This document shows, piece after piece, positions 22,476 to 34,521 of a stretch of 64,000 bases of DNA (its first letter is position 1; every line of letters starts with the position of its first letter). Source of the stretch: Lycium barbarum (lineage: Eukaryota > Streptophyta > Magnoliopsida > Solanales > Solanaceae); contig NC_083343.1 of the NCBI RefSeq assembly GCF_019175385.1, forward strand, positions 56,194,457 to 56,258,456, given 5' to 3'. Under the pieces are notes generated by a model. The model was not told where the DNA came from and did not search any database. It was given only the letters and a program-made list of their open reading frames with translations. Made by a program: the position numbers and the translations under genes.

Positions 22476-25400
22476 TGTCACGACCCGACGAGGGGCCATG
22501 ACAGGTACCCGGAGCTAACTACCGAGTACCACTCATTCTAATACTCAACAAACTTATCCTGCATATATTTATTGTCCTCACACATCTAATCATAAGGAAA
22601 ACCATTTTTCAATTTCAAACATATCTGCCTTTATATACATAAGCCCTTCGGCTATCAAAATAATATATACATACAATGAGGGAAATCATGAGACCATATC
22701 ACCCACACATATGTATCTACGAGCCTCTGCTAGAGTGCTAGACATAAGGATGGGACAGGACCCCGCCGTGCCCAAATATGTACACAAAAAATAAATCAAA
22801 TAGCACCTCCGAAATAATGGAGTGCTCTCGAAATCTGCAGGTCAGCTCCTATGAATCTGGGTCGCCTCCTTGTCTACATGTGGGCACGAACACAAGCGTC
22901 CAAAGAAAGGGACGTCAGTACGAACATTGTACTGAGTATGTAAGGCATAAGCAATAACGACATATCAATAAATAAGGAGACATCAAGTGGAGAACAACCT
23001 GTAACTGACCATCACTCAAGAAGGAAATAATACATGCTAAACTTACTTCATAAACATCATCATCTCATGTATGCATATACATATATAAGCTGCCCGACCA
23101 TATAGGTACGGTGTAATAATCATTAGCCCGGGTCCAGGCTTCCCGCGTCCGGGGTAACCATCTCATACTGCCCACTAGTGGTGTCTGCCCATGCCATCTA
23201 GACATGGTGTATACTGTCATGACCCAACCCCGTAGACCGTGACTAGTGCCCGATCTGGGCACCCAACACGTATATCAAATGCTATCTCAAACCCTATCAA
23301 ATGCATTCTAGTATATAGCAGAAGCCGACAAGGCTTTATTTCAAATTTTGATAATTTCCAGAAAAAATTTCGGCAGAGTCTCCTTTGTTTTACGGACTAT
23401 CCCATATACCCTGCACGCAGAAAATACCAACAAAGGCCACACAGGGCCAACAAAGCAACATTTAAATATATGCGGACCGGCCGCCGCGGCGAATGGGATC
23501 GCCCAAACACAACATATACACACATCTGTACAGAAAGGCCCCAACCCACAAACATGTCTACAGACCTCTAAACAGACCGACAGAATCATATGACGGGACA
23601 GGGCCCCGCCGTACCCATGAACGAGAATATACATATATAGAAGTGGCAGACTGTACCAAAAGATGGCTCTGAATAAAAAGAGCGCTCCAAATGACAGAAA
23701 AGATATCCTAGACGGACGGATCAGCAAACCTGTCGTCGGTACCTGCGCGGCATGAAAACGCAGCCCCCGAAGAAAGGGGGTCAGTACGAAATATGTACTG
23801 AATATGTAAAGCCTGAATTACAGAAACAAAATCATAACTGGTACAGAACGTACAGAAAGTGAGCAGAAAATCCAAAGTATCAAATACATATTTTCAAAAC
23901 ATGCAGAGTGTGTACCGAAACATATGTCATATCAAATCCGGCCCCTGCCAAGGGACTCGGCAGACAGAACGTGGCCACCCTCCCGACGCTGGTGCCACAA
24001 CACAGAAGAATTAGAATGGGGGCATAACCCCGTCACATAATATATCATATCAGATGGCCATAGCAAATCATATCAGAACAAGCGTACACGGCACAGCATA
24101 CTCCACAAACCCATGTACGCGTATACCTGCCCCGTCACATCGAGGCACGGCGAACAATGCAAAGGATCACGCTTGACAACATATCCTGGCCCGGGCTCAG
24201 TGTGGGAAACATTGGGGCATCCACGAGTGGAGTAGTGAGAGACTAAATGCAATTAAAATAGTATAAATATTTTCAGAAACTCGATGAGGCATATTACTGA
24301 CAAACCAATCCAATGAAGTCGGATGGGATCATAATAAATGAGTTTCGGATATCATAATGAATTACAGAGTATAACCTTTCCGAAGTCATTTCGAGTGTCA
24401 AAACAATTTATCAGACTTAATGGAATATTTAAAACAATGTTTGTTAGGTAATTAGAATAGTAGTCAAAACATTTCCTTCAAAAACCGCTCAAAAGCAAGA
24501 CTTGAGTACAATAAGGCAAAAACCGGGAATAGTGGGCCCACCTCGGGACAAGCAAGGCGGTGGGCTCAAATTACATATTTTAAACTTATGGGGTCACCTA
24601 CAAAGGTTCTACGGACGTTCTATAGCTTTCCAAGGAGCTTAGAGAAAGTTTGCATAATTTCCAAGAAAGCATACCAAAAGAGTTCAATCTTACTGGAAGA
24701 AAAAGTGATATTTTCACTTGCGGATTTCCGAGGGGCAGAAAGTCTTTCGAGGCCCGAATTCGATTCTAATACACTTAGGCATGCCAAAAGAAGGATCGGG
24801 GTAGCTTTACATACCTTTTGAGATTTTTAAGCCTATCCAAGCTCACTCCCCGTTTCGTCGAAAATCTGCAAATGGTCACATTTACCAATTGTAAGTTATA
24901 GATGCCACGAATTCAATTCAACTCATATTTGTCTACCGAAATTTCGGCAGCACTTCCCCTATACATATAGCACCCCCGAGAATTCAACTCGGCTCGAACC
25001 CATCAACAACAACCCAAACAACAACATCAACATCAACAACAAACATTAGAAACACAATATGGCACAACTAGCCATCATTTTAACAAAATGACATAACCTT
25101 CACTCCAACCTAAATTTTCAAACTAATATTAATGATTTCACATTCATCATCAATCTAGATCATCACAATATGGTTTTTGAAACATTTCATATCGTTTCCT
25201 CAAGTTATACACACGATATACATAATATACAAACTTTCCGCCAACGTCATAATTCACTCAAAACTTCTAATCTTTGGCATACATATTCATAACATGTTTC
25301 CAATTTCCAAATTCGTCAATGATCATCATAATTAACAACCAAATAACTTCATTTTCCTAATGTCGGAAGATCATAGTAAAGCGACGTAAGTTTCTACGTT

Positions 25401-28019
25401 CCATTTCAATACAAACTTATATCATTCTATCTTCATTTACATTGCAAACATCACAATAACACACTAACACACTAAGCAAACTTAATTCATTTCCATTCCA
25501 ACTCCAACACACCACACGGCCATGTGCTCTTTTTATCACTCCAACTCAATTCATTCCACTTTCATTTCCAATATGCATTTCACCACAATCACAACTAGAA
25601 TATAACACAAATTCAACACATTATGGCTATACAACATATACATACACACGGCCATATACTTATAACACACCCACTTTGCAAACTTCCATTTCTCCATACA
25701 ATCAACACATTTCTACATACTACAACACAAACGAGACTCCATAACACAATAAAAGGAGATGAATTCTTACCTTTTTACTCCCTCTTCTTTGCTTGGATTT
25801 ATGATCACCTTGAGGAATCAAGACCTTTTTTCTCCAAACCAACTATACCAAGTTGTAAAGGAACTTTGAATTAGTGAAAATCCAACAGGAGAAAAATTTT
25901 TAGAGCAAGATTTTTGGTGGCTAATTTTTGCCCTCAAACCCGAGAGCTCCTCTTTTTTTTTTTTTTTTTGGCTTGTTTTTCTATGCTTCTTGAATTGTCT
26001 TAGTGCTTATCCAAGTATATACTAGTTGATCACATGACTAGCACATGATCAACTAGGTGGACTTGGGCCAAGACCAAGAGCTTGGCCGGCCACCCCTAAT
26101 ACATTGGGCCTCATTTTTCATTTCAATTTTTTTGAGCCCAATGAGTTATAGTCCACGTTTTGTAATTCCCGAAACTAATTTCCACAATTCCAAATTTACC
26201 CTTAGCCTTATCCCACACTTTCACAACCGTACTCTTTTATGCACAAATCCTATGTCAAATAAAAATCAACTATGACCTTATTTCTTACAAGTAAAAACAC
26301 GGGATATAACATATACGCTGCCCACCTTAGCGGTGTCTGCCCGGCCATATAGGTACGGTGTAATATCATCATCATGTACTCATCATAACGCATGCATACG
26401 AACTAAAAGATAACCACACTTTATCGGGGTGACATAAGGTCGTGAACCCCCGATTCCATTATGGAGTTTCATAAGCATTTTGCCTCACCTTGAAGGAATT
26501 AGCATATAAGGTGAGTGTAGCACAAAGAATGACATCAATTAATCATAATTAGAATCATTAGCTTGTAGATGCATCATATCATGAACTTTAGAATCTTTAG
26601 ACTTAAGCTTATCATCATCATTCATACTCATAACGTATCTCTTATCTTTATCTCATATGAGGCGCTTCATGAACATAGACTCATAATTTCCGGAATGTAA
26701 GAAGGTCATGGAGAATAAAGGAAAATCATGTCATAAGATTCATGCCTGAGAAAGGAAGGGACTAGCCTCACATACCTTTTCGTTTAGCTACTCTATCACT
26801 TGAACGTTCCTCTCCAATATTCACGTTTCTACCTTCAAGAGAGTTCATACTAATATTAGATAATCGATAACGTAAACACGCTTGAACTAAAGCTAGAGAA
26901 AATTGGGCAGCATCTCCTTTGTTTATACAACTCTCTCCATATCATATATCAACTCCCAATCATCAAAGATAACATTCATTATATCTTAATCAATCACTTT
27001 TGTCAAGTTCATCATTATCCAACTCCCTCTCAAGTCCATAATCATGATCATAATACAACATTACATTCATCCTCATCTAATGTTTCTTCTATGTTCTTAA
27101 CATCATTCATAACATAATTATAATCACAACATATCAAGAATCATGATTCATATTAATCTACTACTCAACAATGTCACTATTCTCATGTTTGTAACCCATT
27201 TTCTATTTCCTTCCGTAATCCAAGTATTTCAACCTCTCAATACTTTAAACAATATGGAATGATCATAAAACTTACCTTTGATTGAGTAGGAATGATTTTT
27301 GGATAGCAATACTCCACTTGAGGAAAACCCTAGTTCCACTTCCAACGGGATTTCTTGCCTTGGATGAACCCTAGTGAGCTTCTTGCACTTGATTCACTTG
27401 AATTTATGATATGAACCTTTGATTTCCGTTGTATTCTTGAAGATGAACTGTGTAGAACCCTCTAGAAGTCTTGAGAGATATGGAGAAGTGGAAAGAATGA
27501 GAAAATAAGAGTGGGAACATGTATTTATACTTGCAACCTATTCAGCCCGTCGGGTATTATACGGACCACTTATACGGTCCGTATAACATTGTACGGTCCT
27601 TATAAGTGTCCGTGGGTCACCATTAGGGAAATCATCTTCCTGTTGGGTGTTATACGGACCGTATAAGCGGTCGTATAACCCCATTTCTCAGAAATTGTTT
27701 CCGTCGTTCGTTTGATATCCAATCCTTATGGAACCTTCTTGACACTTCTTTAACACTTCATTACTAATCTAAGGAGTGTTATAACTCTTCTTTAATACAT
27801 CATCAAGTCAGCATTAACTCGATACTTTACACATCCTTCTACAAGATACAACTTGTGCTCGACATTCTTGAACGAACTTTCTTCTCTTACTTCCAACGTC
27901 TTTGGAATCTTAATTAAAATCGTTAAATAACCTTTCTTACTTGTAGAAACATCATGTACTCCTTACCCTGTGTTAGGCTATTCACTAGGCAACAACATGA
28001 AATTTTTCGAGGTGTAACA
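22476..28019 (-). repeat. TE4 5' LTR, interrupted by TE5
   Basis: TGTCACGACCCG at 22476 to GAGGTGTAACA at 28019. LTR sequence runs 22476-23214 and resumes at 26312 (TATAC, then GCTGCCCACC), matching 15104-17542 throughout. Element-orientation promoter region: TATA-like GTATAAATACAT near 27525, with TTATACGG/CCGTATAA palindromes at about 27555-27680. Confidence 0.94.
23215..26311 (-). mobile_element. TE5: solo LTR (3097 bp) with TATAC target duplication
   Basis: TGTCATGACCC to GGGATATAACA, flanked by TATAC at 23210-23214 and 26312-26316. There is no primer site, coding region or purine tract inside, so this is one LTR left after recombination between the two LTRs of a former element. End sequence and overall design (shared block at about 23739-23810, a T tract near 25953-25970, an A/C-rich half) relate it to the TE2 LTR family, but it is clearly diverged. 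The open frames in it look like chance. Confidence 0.95.
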
Positions 28020-28024
28020 ACCTC
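28020..28024. repeat. Right target-site duplication of TE4 (ACCTC)
   Basis: Second ACCTC copy. It is also the continuation of TE3's coding sequence. Confidence 0.95.
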
Positions 28025-28994
28025 AAGGCGAGAAAGATAATCACCAAAGGATATATTTATCACCTAGTTCGAGTTCATGACACCGAGGCAAAGCCACCGA
28101 CTTTTCAATCCATACCGGTAGTGAATGAATTTTCAGATGTATTTCCAAATGAACTTCCAAGCCTTCCTCCGGTAAGAGATATTGATTTTGCTATTGATGT
28201 GTTGCCGGACACCAAGCCTATATCTATTCCTCCTTATCGAATGGCTCCTGCAGAATTGAAAGAACTAACGGCGCAACTGACAGATTTGCTTGAGAAGGGA
28301 TTCGTTAGGCCCAGTTCGTCACCGTGGGGAACACCTGTCCTATTTGTGAGAAAGAAAGATGGTTCCCTACGGATGTGCATTGACTATAGGCAGTTGAACA
28401 AGGTGACGGTAAAGAATAAATACCCGTTTCCAAAAATCGATGATTTGTTTGACCAATTACAGGGTGCCAAATGGTTTTCAAAATTGATCTAAGATCGGGG
28501 TATCATCATGTGAGAGTTAGAGAATAAGATATTCCCAAGATAGCTTTCAGAACGAGATATGGTCACTATGAATTTCAGTGATGTCATTTGGGTTAACTAA
28601 TGCTCCGGCGGTGTTTATGAATCTGATGAATAATGTATTCAGGCCCTTTTTAGATCTATTTGTAATCGTGTTCATCGATGACATATTGATATATTCTCAG
28701 TCAAAAATAGAACATGCAGACCACTTGCGTATTGTCCTTGGAATTCTTCAGACTCGAGAATTGTATGCAAAATTTTCAAAAAGCGAGTTTTGGCTAAATT
28801 CTAGGACTTTTCTGGGCCATATTATCTCAGTGGATGACATTCAAGTAGATGTTCAAAAGATTGAGGCTGTGAAGACTCAGCCAAGGCCTACGACGCCTAC
28901 AAAAGGCCGTAGTTTTCTGGGATTGGCAGGTTACTATAGAAGATTTGTGGAAGGGTTTTCCTCTATTTCAGCACCATTGACGAAGTTAACTTAG
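28025..28994 (+). pseudogene. pol: TE3 pol: reverse transcriptase
   Basis: Continues TE3 from the protease side: [72 protein letters not shown]. Frameshifts fall at FSKLI (about 28490) and before FGLTNAP (near 28575). The palm segment [13 protein letters not shown] is kept near 28660-28698. The connection domain ([20 protein letters not shown]) ends at a TAG near 28992. Confidence 0.9.
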
Positions 28995-29586
28995 AAATTA
29001 GAAAAATTTCAATGGACTGATGCTTGTGAACGCAGTTTTCAGGAATTGAAGGATAGTTTAACTTCAGCCCCAGTCCTAACATTCCAGAAGGACCAGATTG
29101 TTATATTGTGTATTGGGATGCCTCTGGTGTTAGGTTAGGTTGTGTGTTGATGCAGCACAGTAAAGTCATTATGCTTCAAGGCAGTTGCGGAAACATGAAA
29201 AGAACTATCTGACCCATGATCTTGAATTGTCTGCGGTTATTCACGCGCTAAAGATGTGGACACACTATTTGTATGGTGTACATGGTGATATTTATACAGA
29301 TCACAAGAGTCTCCAATATATTTTCAACCAGAAAGAGTTGAATCTTCAACAAAGGCGGTGGTTAGAACTGCTGAAAGATTATGATGTGAGTATTTTATAC
29401 CACCCCGAAAAGGCGAATATAGTAGCTGATGCACTTAGCCGTAAATCGATGGGTAGTCTATGTGAGGTTCCTTTAGAGAAGAAAGAATTAATTCGTGAGC
29501 TCCACCAGCTAGCCAGCCTCGTAGTTTGTCTAATTGATTCAGGCGACGCAAGAATTGGTATTCACAACCCAGCTGTTTCATCCTGA
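28995..29586 (+). pseudogene. pol: TE3 pol: RNase H
   Basis: [15 protein letters not shown] then, after small deletions near 29080 and 29175, an open segment from 29185 ([56 protein letters not shown]). The frame stops at about 29584, where part of the linker to integrase has been deleted. Confidence 0.88.
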
Positions 29587-30980
29587 GAAAGAGAAGTCGC
29601 CATTTGAAGTTTCTACAGATGGAGTTCTTAGATACCGAGATAGGCTATGTATTCCAAATGTTGCAGGGCTACGTCGTCATGTTCTAGAAGAAGCTCATTA
29701 CTCTCGGTATTCCATCACCCAGGAGCGAAAAAGATGTATCACGATCTCAAGCTAATGTATTGGTGGGATGGAATAAAGAAAGACGTAGCAGAATGTGTAG
29801 CTCAATGTCCAAATTGCCAATAAGTGAAAATCGAGCATCAAAAGCCAGGAGGATTGTTACAAGCCATGGAAATTCCAGCCTGGAAATGGCAAGTGATCAA
29901 TATGGATTTCATTGTAGGGTTGCCTTGCTCCCAATGCAAGTATGATTCTATATGGGTAATCGTGGACAGACTCATGAAATCAGCTCATTTTCTTCCAGTT
30001 AGAACCACATATTCAACTGAAGATTATGCAAGGTTGTATCTTAAGGAGATTGTGCAACTTCATGGTGTCCCGATATCTATTATCACCGATAGAGGAGCAT
30101 AATTTATAGCTAAATTTTGGAAGTCTTTCCAAGAAGGTTTGGGTACTCAAGTAAGACTTAGCACATTGTTTCATCCACAAACTGATGGGCAAGCCGAACG
30201 CACTATTCAGACCTTGGAAGATATGTTACAGGCATATGTACTAGATTTCGGTGGCAGTTGGGATGACCACTTACCTCTTATGGAGTTTGCATACAACAAC
30301 AGTTATCATTCTAGTACTCAAATGGCCCCGTATGAAGCTCTATATGGGAGAAAGTGTAGGTCCCCAATTGGATGGTTCGAAGTCAGAGAGACACAACTAA
30401 TGGGTCCGGAGTTGATTCAACAAGCAGTGGAAAAGGCCAAGGTTATCCGAGGTCGATTACTGACAGCCCAAAGTCGCTCGGAAATCTTATGCGAACAACC
30501 GTCGGTGAGACTTAGAATTCCAAGTTGATGATTGGGTATTCTTAAAGGTATCACCGATGAAAGGCGTGATGAGATTTGGTAAGAAGGGAAAACTAAGTCC
30601 TCGACACATTGGACCTTATAAGATTGTCCACAAAATAGGCCAAGTAGCTTATGAACTGGACCTACCCCTAGAACTTGAATCATTCCATCCAGTTTTCCAT
30701 GTATCAATGCTCCGTAAGTGTGTCAGAGATCCCATAAAAATTGTGCCGGTAGACGATGTTCAAGTGTCGAAAAAGTTGATTTATGATGAGGTACCCATTG
30801 CTATATTAGACAGGCAAGTACGAAAACTTAGAAATAAAGAGGTAGCCTCAGTTAAGGTCTTGTGGAGAAACAATAATCGAGAAACAATGACTTGGGAGGT
30901 GGAGGAAAATAGGAGATCTAAGTATCCACAATTGTTTCCACCCCCCGGAAGAGGTTCAAGATGAGACACCGTTGTCATAA
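29587..30980 (+). pseudogene. pol: TE3 pol: integrase and chromodomain
   Basis: Integrase zinc region (HYSRYS..., AQCPNCQ with a stop after it), core open at 29824-30102 ([37 protein letters not shown]) and 30139-30528 ([43 protein letters not shown]). After a frameshift at about 30475 come MKGVMRFGKKGKL, HPVFHVSMLRKCVRDP and the chromodomain (ILDRQVRKLRNKEVASVKVLWRNNN, KYPQLFPPP). The expected terminal TAA is at 30978-30980. From 30981 to 31149 I see only an untranslated stretch. Confidence 0.9.
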
Positions 30981-31149
30981 GGTATGTAATGCTTTCTTTT
31001 TAATGTTTTTGGGTCGTGTGTGACCATATTTTCTTGCTATTGTGTCGTAGCCCTGTGTGGAGATGTTATTATGGGTTGTTGTGATAGGATAGTAGTGCCA
31101 TATTATAGGGGAAACTCTGGCAAAATTTTTGTAGATTTCTCGAGAACTT

Positions 31150-31185
31150 AACATTCGAGGACGGATGTTTTTAAAGGGAGAAGAG
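31150..31185 (+). promoter_or_regulatory. TE3 hairpin and polypurine tract
   Basis: AACATTCG...CGGATGTT inverted repeat (31150-31169, one mismatch), then the purine run AAAGGGAGAAGAG ending at the LTR start at 31186. Confidence 0.82.
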
Positions 31186-31529
31186 TGTTACACTTTGGAA
31201 AAATTTCATGTCGTCGTATAGTAGATAGACTAACGCAGGGTGAGAATTTTATGATGTTTCTACAAGTAAGAAGTAGCACTTAACAGTTCTACTTAAGATT
31301 CCAAAGACGTTTGAAACAAGAGAAGAAAGTTCATTAAGAAAGGTGAAGTATACGTTCTATTTCGGAAAGGTTTTGCAAAGTACCGAGCTAACGTCGACTC
31401 AGTAATGTCTTGAGGAAGAGTTATGATGGCCCTTAGATTGATAATGAAGTGTTAAACAAGTGCTAAGAAGGTTCCACAAGGATTGGAGATCAAACGAACG
31501 ACGGAAATGATTTCAGAAAAGTGGAGTTA

Positions 31530-31705
31530 TACGACCACTTATACGGTCCGTATAACTTTATACGGTCCGTATAACTTTATACGGTCTGTATAAGGGTCCA
31601 TATAACCCAACAAAAGAAGGAATTTCCCTGATGGTGAAATACGGTCACTTATACGGACCGTATAATATTACACGGACCATATAAGGGTCCGTATAAGTCT
31701 CGACG
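31530..31705 (+). promoter_or_regulatory. Palindrome array upstream of putative TATA box, TE3 LTR
   Basis: At least four copies of TTATACGG/CCGTATAA (8-base arms around one base), whole or half, packed in about 170 bp, ending some 20-30 bp before the TATA-like ACTATAAATATATG. Related arrays sit at the same place in TE4, TE6 and, with altered core, TE1 and TE7 LTRs. Position suggests a protein-binding enhancer; this is inference. Confidence 0.6.
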
Positions 31706-33467
31706 GGCTGAATAATTTCCAACTATAAATATATGTTTCCACTTCTAATTTTTCATTCTTTCCACTTCTCCACCTCTCTCAGGACCTCTAGATGGTTCTA
31801 CATATTTCATTAACATAGATTCAAGATAAATCAAAGATCAACTTCATCAATCCAAGGAAATCAAGTGTAAAGAAGCTATCTAGAGTGGCTAGAAGTCAAG
31901 AAATTCTTTGGAAGTGGAACTAGGGTTTTCTCCAAGTGAAGTACCTTCATCAAAAGCCCATTCCTACAAAATCAAAGGTGATTTTTATGATCATTCCATG
32001 TTATTTAGAACATTGAATGGTTGAAAGACTTAGATTATAGAAGGAAGTAGAATATGGAGTTCAATTATGAAATAATGGTGTTCTCGAATAATGGTTGGAC
32101 ATGAATCATGACTCTTGATATATTATGAGTATAATCTTGTTATAAATGGTATTAAGAATATTGGAGAAGCATTATATGAGGATGAATGTGGTGTTGTATT
32201 ATGGCTATGGTTATGAATGACTTTGAGAGGGAATTTTGGAAATTGGATAATGTCGAACTTGTCAAATTATGGATTATGATATTATGAATGTTGTTATTGA
32301 TTTTTGGGAGCTGTTATATCATATGGAGGAAGTTGTAGAGACAAAGAAAATGCTGCCCAATTTTCGTTAGTTTTAGCTTGAGCTTAAGTATTTTCCGATT
32401 ATCTAATCCGAGTACGAATTCTCTTGAATGTAGAATTGTGAACATTTGAGGGGAGCACTTAATTGATAAAGTTAGCGAAACATAAAGGTATGTGAGGCTA
32501 GTCCCTTCTCTTTCTAAGGCATGATTCCTATGACATGACTTTCTTACGTTCCGGAAACTATGAGTCTATGTTTATAAAGAACTTCTCATGAGATAAAGAT
32601 AAGAGATATGTTATGAATATGATAATGATGATGATGAGTCTAAGTCTAGAGATTCTAAATTCATGATATTTTCCCGAAGCTAATGATCCTTATACGATTC
32701 TTTAATGTTGGTCATTGTTGGTACACTCACCCTATAATGCTAGTTCCTTCAAGGTGAGGCAGGATGATCATGATTACTCCATAATGCAATCGGGGGTCCT
32801 CGACCTTACGTCACCCCGATAGAGTTATAGTCTACCTTAGAGTTCTTATGCTTGACCGTGCCTATATGGTCGGGCAGACACCACTAAGGCGGGCGACATA
32901 TACACCATGTCTAGATGGCATGGGCAGACACCACTAGTGGGCGGCATGAGATGTTTACCTCGGACGCGGGAGGCCTGGACGCGGGCTAATGATGATCACA
33001 CCATACCTATATGGTCGGGCAGCTTACATATGCATACTTGATATGATGATGTTTATGATGTAAGTTAGCATGCATTACTCCGTCTTAAGTGACTTTCAGT
33101 TACAGGCTGTTTCCTTACTTGATGTTTCCTCATCTTTTCAATATGTTATTATTGTTCATGCCTTACATACTCAGTACAATGTTCGTACTGACGTCCTTTC
33201 TTTTTGGACGCTGTGTTCATGCCCACAGGTAGACAGAGAGGTGGCCCGGATTCCTAGGAGCTACTCAGCAGATTTACAGGAGCACTCCATTATTCCGGAG
33301 GTGCCATTTTTGAGATATTATTTTGTGTATATATTTGGGAACGACGGGGTCCTATCCTATCCTTATGTCTATCACTCTAATAGAGGCTCGTAGATACGTA
33401 TGTGGGGGTAGTAGATGTCTCATGATGACTACATCGTATTTTGTATATCAATTTGCAGCTGTGAGGG

Positions 33468-33470
<3 letters not shown>

Positions 33471-33511
<41 letters not shown>
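33471..33511. repeat. (AT)n microsatellite
   Basis: About 20 uninterrupted TA units inside TE3's LTR. Reading frames of repeated Ile-Tyr come from it. Confidence 0.97.
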
Positions 33512-33513
<2 letters not shown>

Positions 33514-33625
33514 TGTGTTTCCTTCGAGATTATATGTGTCCAGGATGGATAAGTATGACGACTAGCGTAATGAGTGGTGATCGGTAGTCAGCTCCGGGTA
33601 CCCGTCATGTCCCCCCTAGTTGACA

Positions 33626-34271
33626 CATACCTTACTCCCTCTAGTATTGCAATATCTTCACTTTTCACCTTGAACTTAAGCCAGAACTCATCGCTATAGG
33701 CTTTTATAATCGCAACTACACGCTGTCAGGACCTGAATCTGAGGATTATACTCGATTTGCGTTAAAATTTGGTGAGTGGAAGTTGGTGGAAGTTTCCAGA
33801 GGTTTGGGGTGGCATAGAGAATGTTTTGGATGTGAAAATAAGGGGGTAACCCCTTTTTATAACATTTGGGGCTAGGGTTGCACCGACCTAAAAATTGCTC
33901 AGCGCATTCGAGTCCCCTAGTGGCGCGTTCGCGCTGAGTTGGCCCTTAGTCCTCTGTGTGTTCGCGCCACTTCCTGGCACATTTGCACAGACCATTTTCC
34001 TGGCCTGCCAGCCTGACTTGTAACACCTATATCTCCTTGCTCCGATACCATATCGATGTGCGGTTTGTTGCATTGGAAACTAGACTTCGTGAACTTCACT
34101 TTAGGCTTTTCCTTTGCCTCAAAACTCCTCAGATACTAAAAAAAAAATCCTCCAAGTTGGGCAAAAATTGCCCTTCACATTTTCTCCAAAGTTCCAACAA
34201 ACTTAATTTCCTGAGTTCACTTGCCCCTCGATCCTTCCATAGCATATTATGTGAACTTAAACCCTCATAAC
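33626..34271. other. Unassigned 646-bp patch between TE3 and TE6
   Basis: No gene. It has phrases common in plant retroelement LTRs on the minus strand (GCGCGAACGCG-like stretches around 33900-33975 and a GGTATCGGAGCAAGG phrase around 34034-34049), an A run at 34138-34147 and no recognisable ends. It is probably an old LTR fragment and is the only stretch apart from parts of TE10 that I cannot place in an element. Confidence 0.45.
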
Positions 34272-34453
34272 TGTCACGACCCGACAAGGGGCCATGACGG
34301 GCACCCGGAGCTAACTAACGAGCACCACTCATTCTAACACTCATCATACTTATCCTGCATACATTTATTTCCCTCACACGTGTAGTCAAAAGGAAAACCA
34401 ATTTCAATTGGAAACATATCTGCATTTTTATACATAAGCCCTTCGGCTATCAA

Positions 34454-34521
<68 letters not shown>

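Larger units (their letters stand above)
15104..28019 (-). mobile_element. TE4: near-complete Tekay-type element with solo LTR TE5 inside its 5' LTR
   Basis: A minus-strand element with both LTRs (15104-17542 and 22476-28019), a 4.9-kb interior with primer site, gag, protease, RT, RNase H, integrase, chromodomain and purine tract, and a perfect ACCTC duplication. Subtracting TE5 and its duplication gives a right LTR of about 2442 bp, against 2439 bp for the left. Gag carries an internal deletion and pol has several stops and frameshifts, so it is non-autonomous now. Confidence 0.95.
13889..33625 (+). mobile_element. TE3: 5'-truncated Tekay-type element, split by TE4
   Basis: Plus strand. It starts abruptly in mid-gag at the TE1 LTR end. 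Gag/protease lie at 13893-15103, pol at 28020-30980, the purine tract at about 31171-31185 and the 3' LTR at 31186-33625. Its own 5' LTR, primer site and gag N-terminus are missing. Removing TE4 and one ACCTC copy rejoins the coding sequence in frame (RFISYL then KARK). Genes are damaged throughout. Confidence 0.9.
31186..33625 (+). repeat. TE3 3' LTR (about 2440 bp)
   Basis: Starts TGTTACACTTTGG. The length agrees with the TE4 LTRs. It holds a palindrome array and TATA-like ACTATAAATATATG (about 31721-31734), the CCTATATGGTCGGGCAG modules (32870-33020), the shared LTR block (about 33165-33235) and an AT microsatellite (33471-33510). The end is placed at TTGACA (33625). The last 30 bases differ from sister LTRs, so the end could be off by a few bases and no target duplication can be matched. 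Confidence 0.85.
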
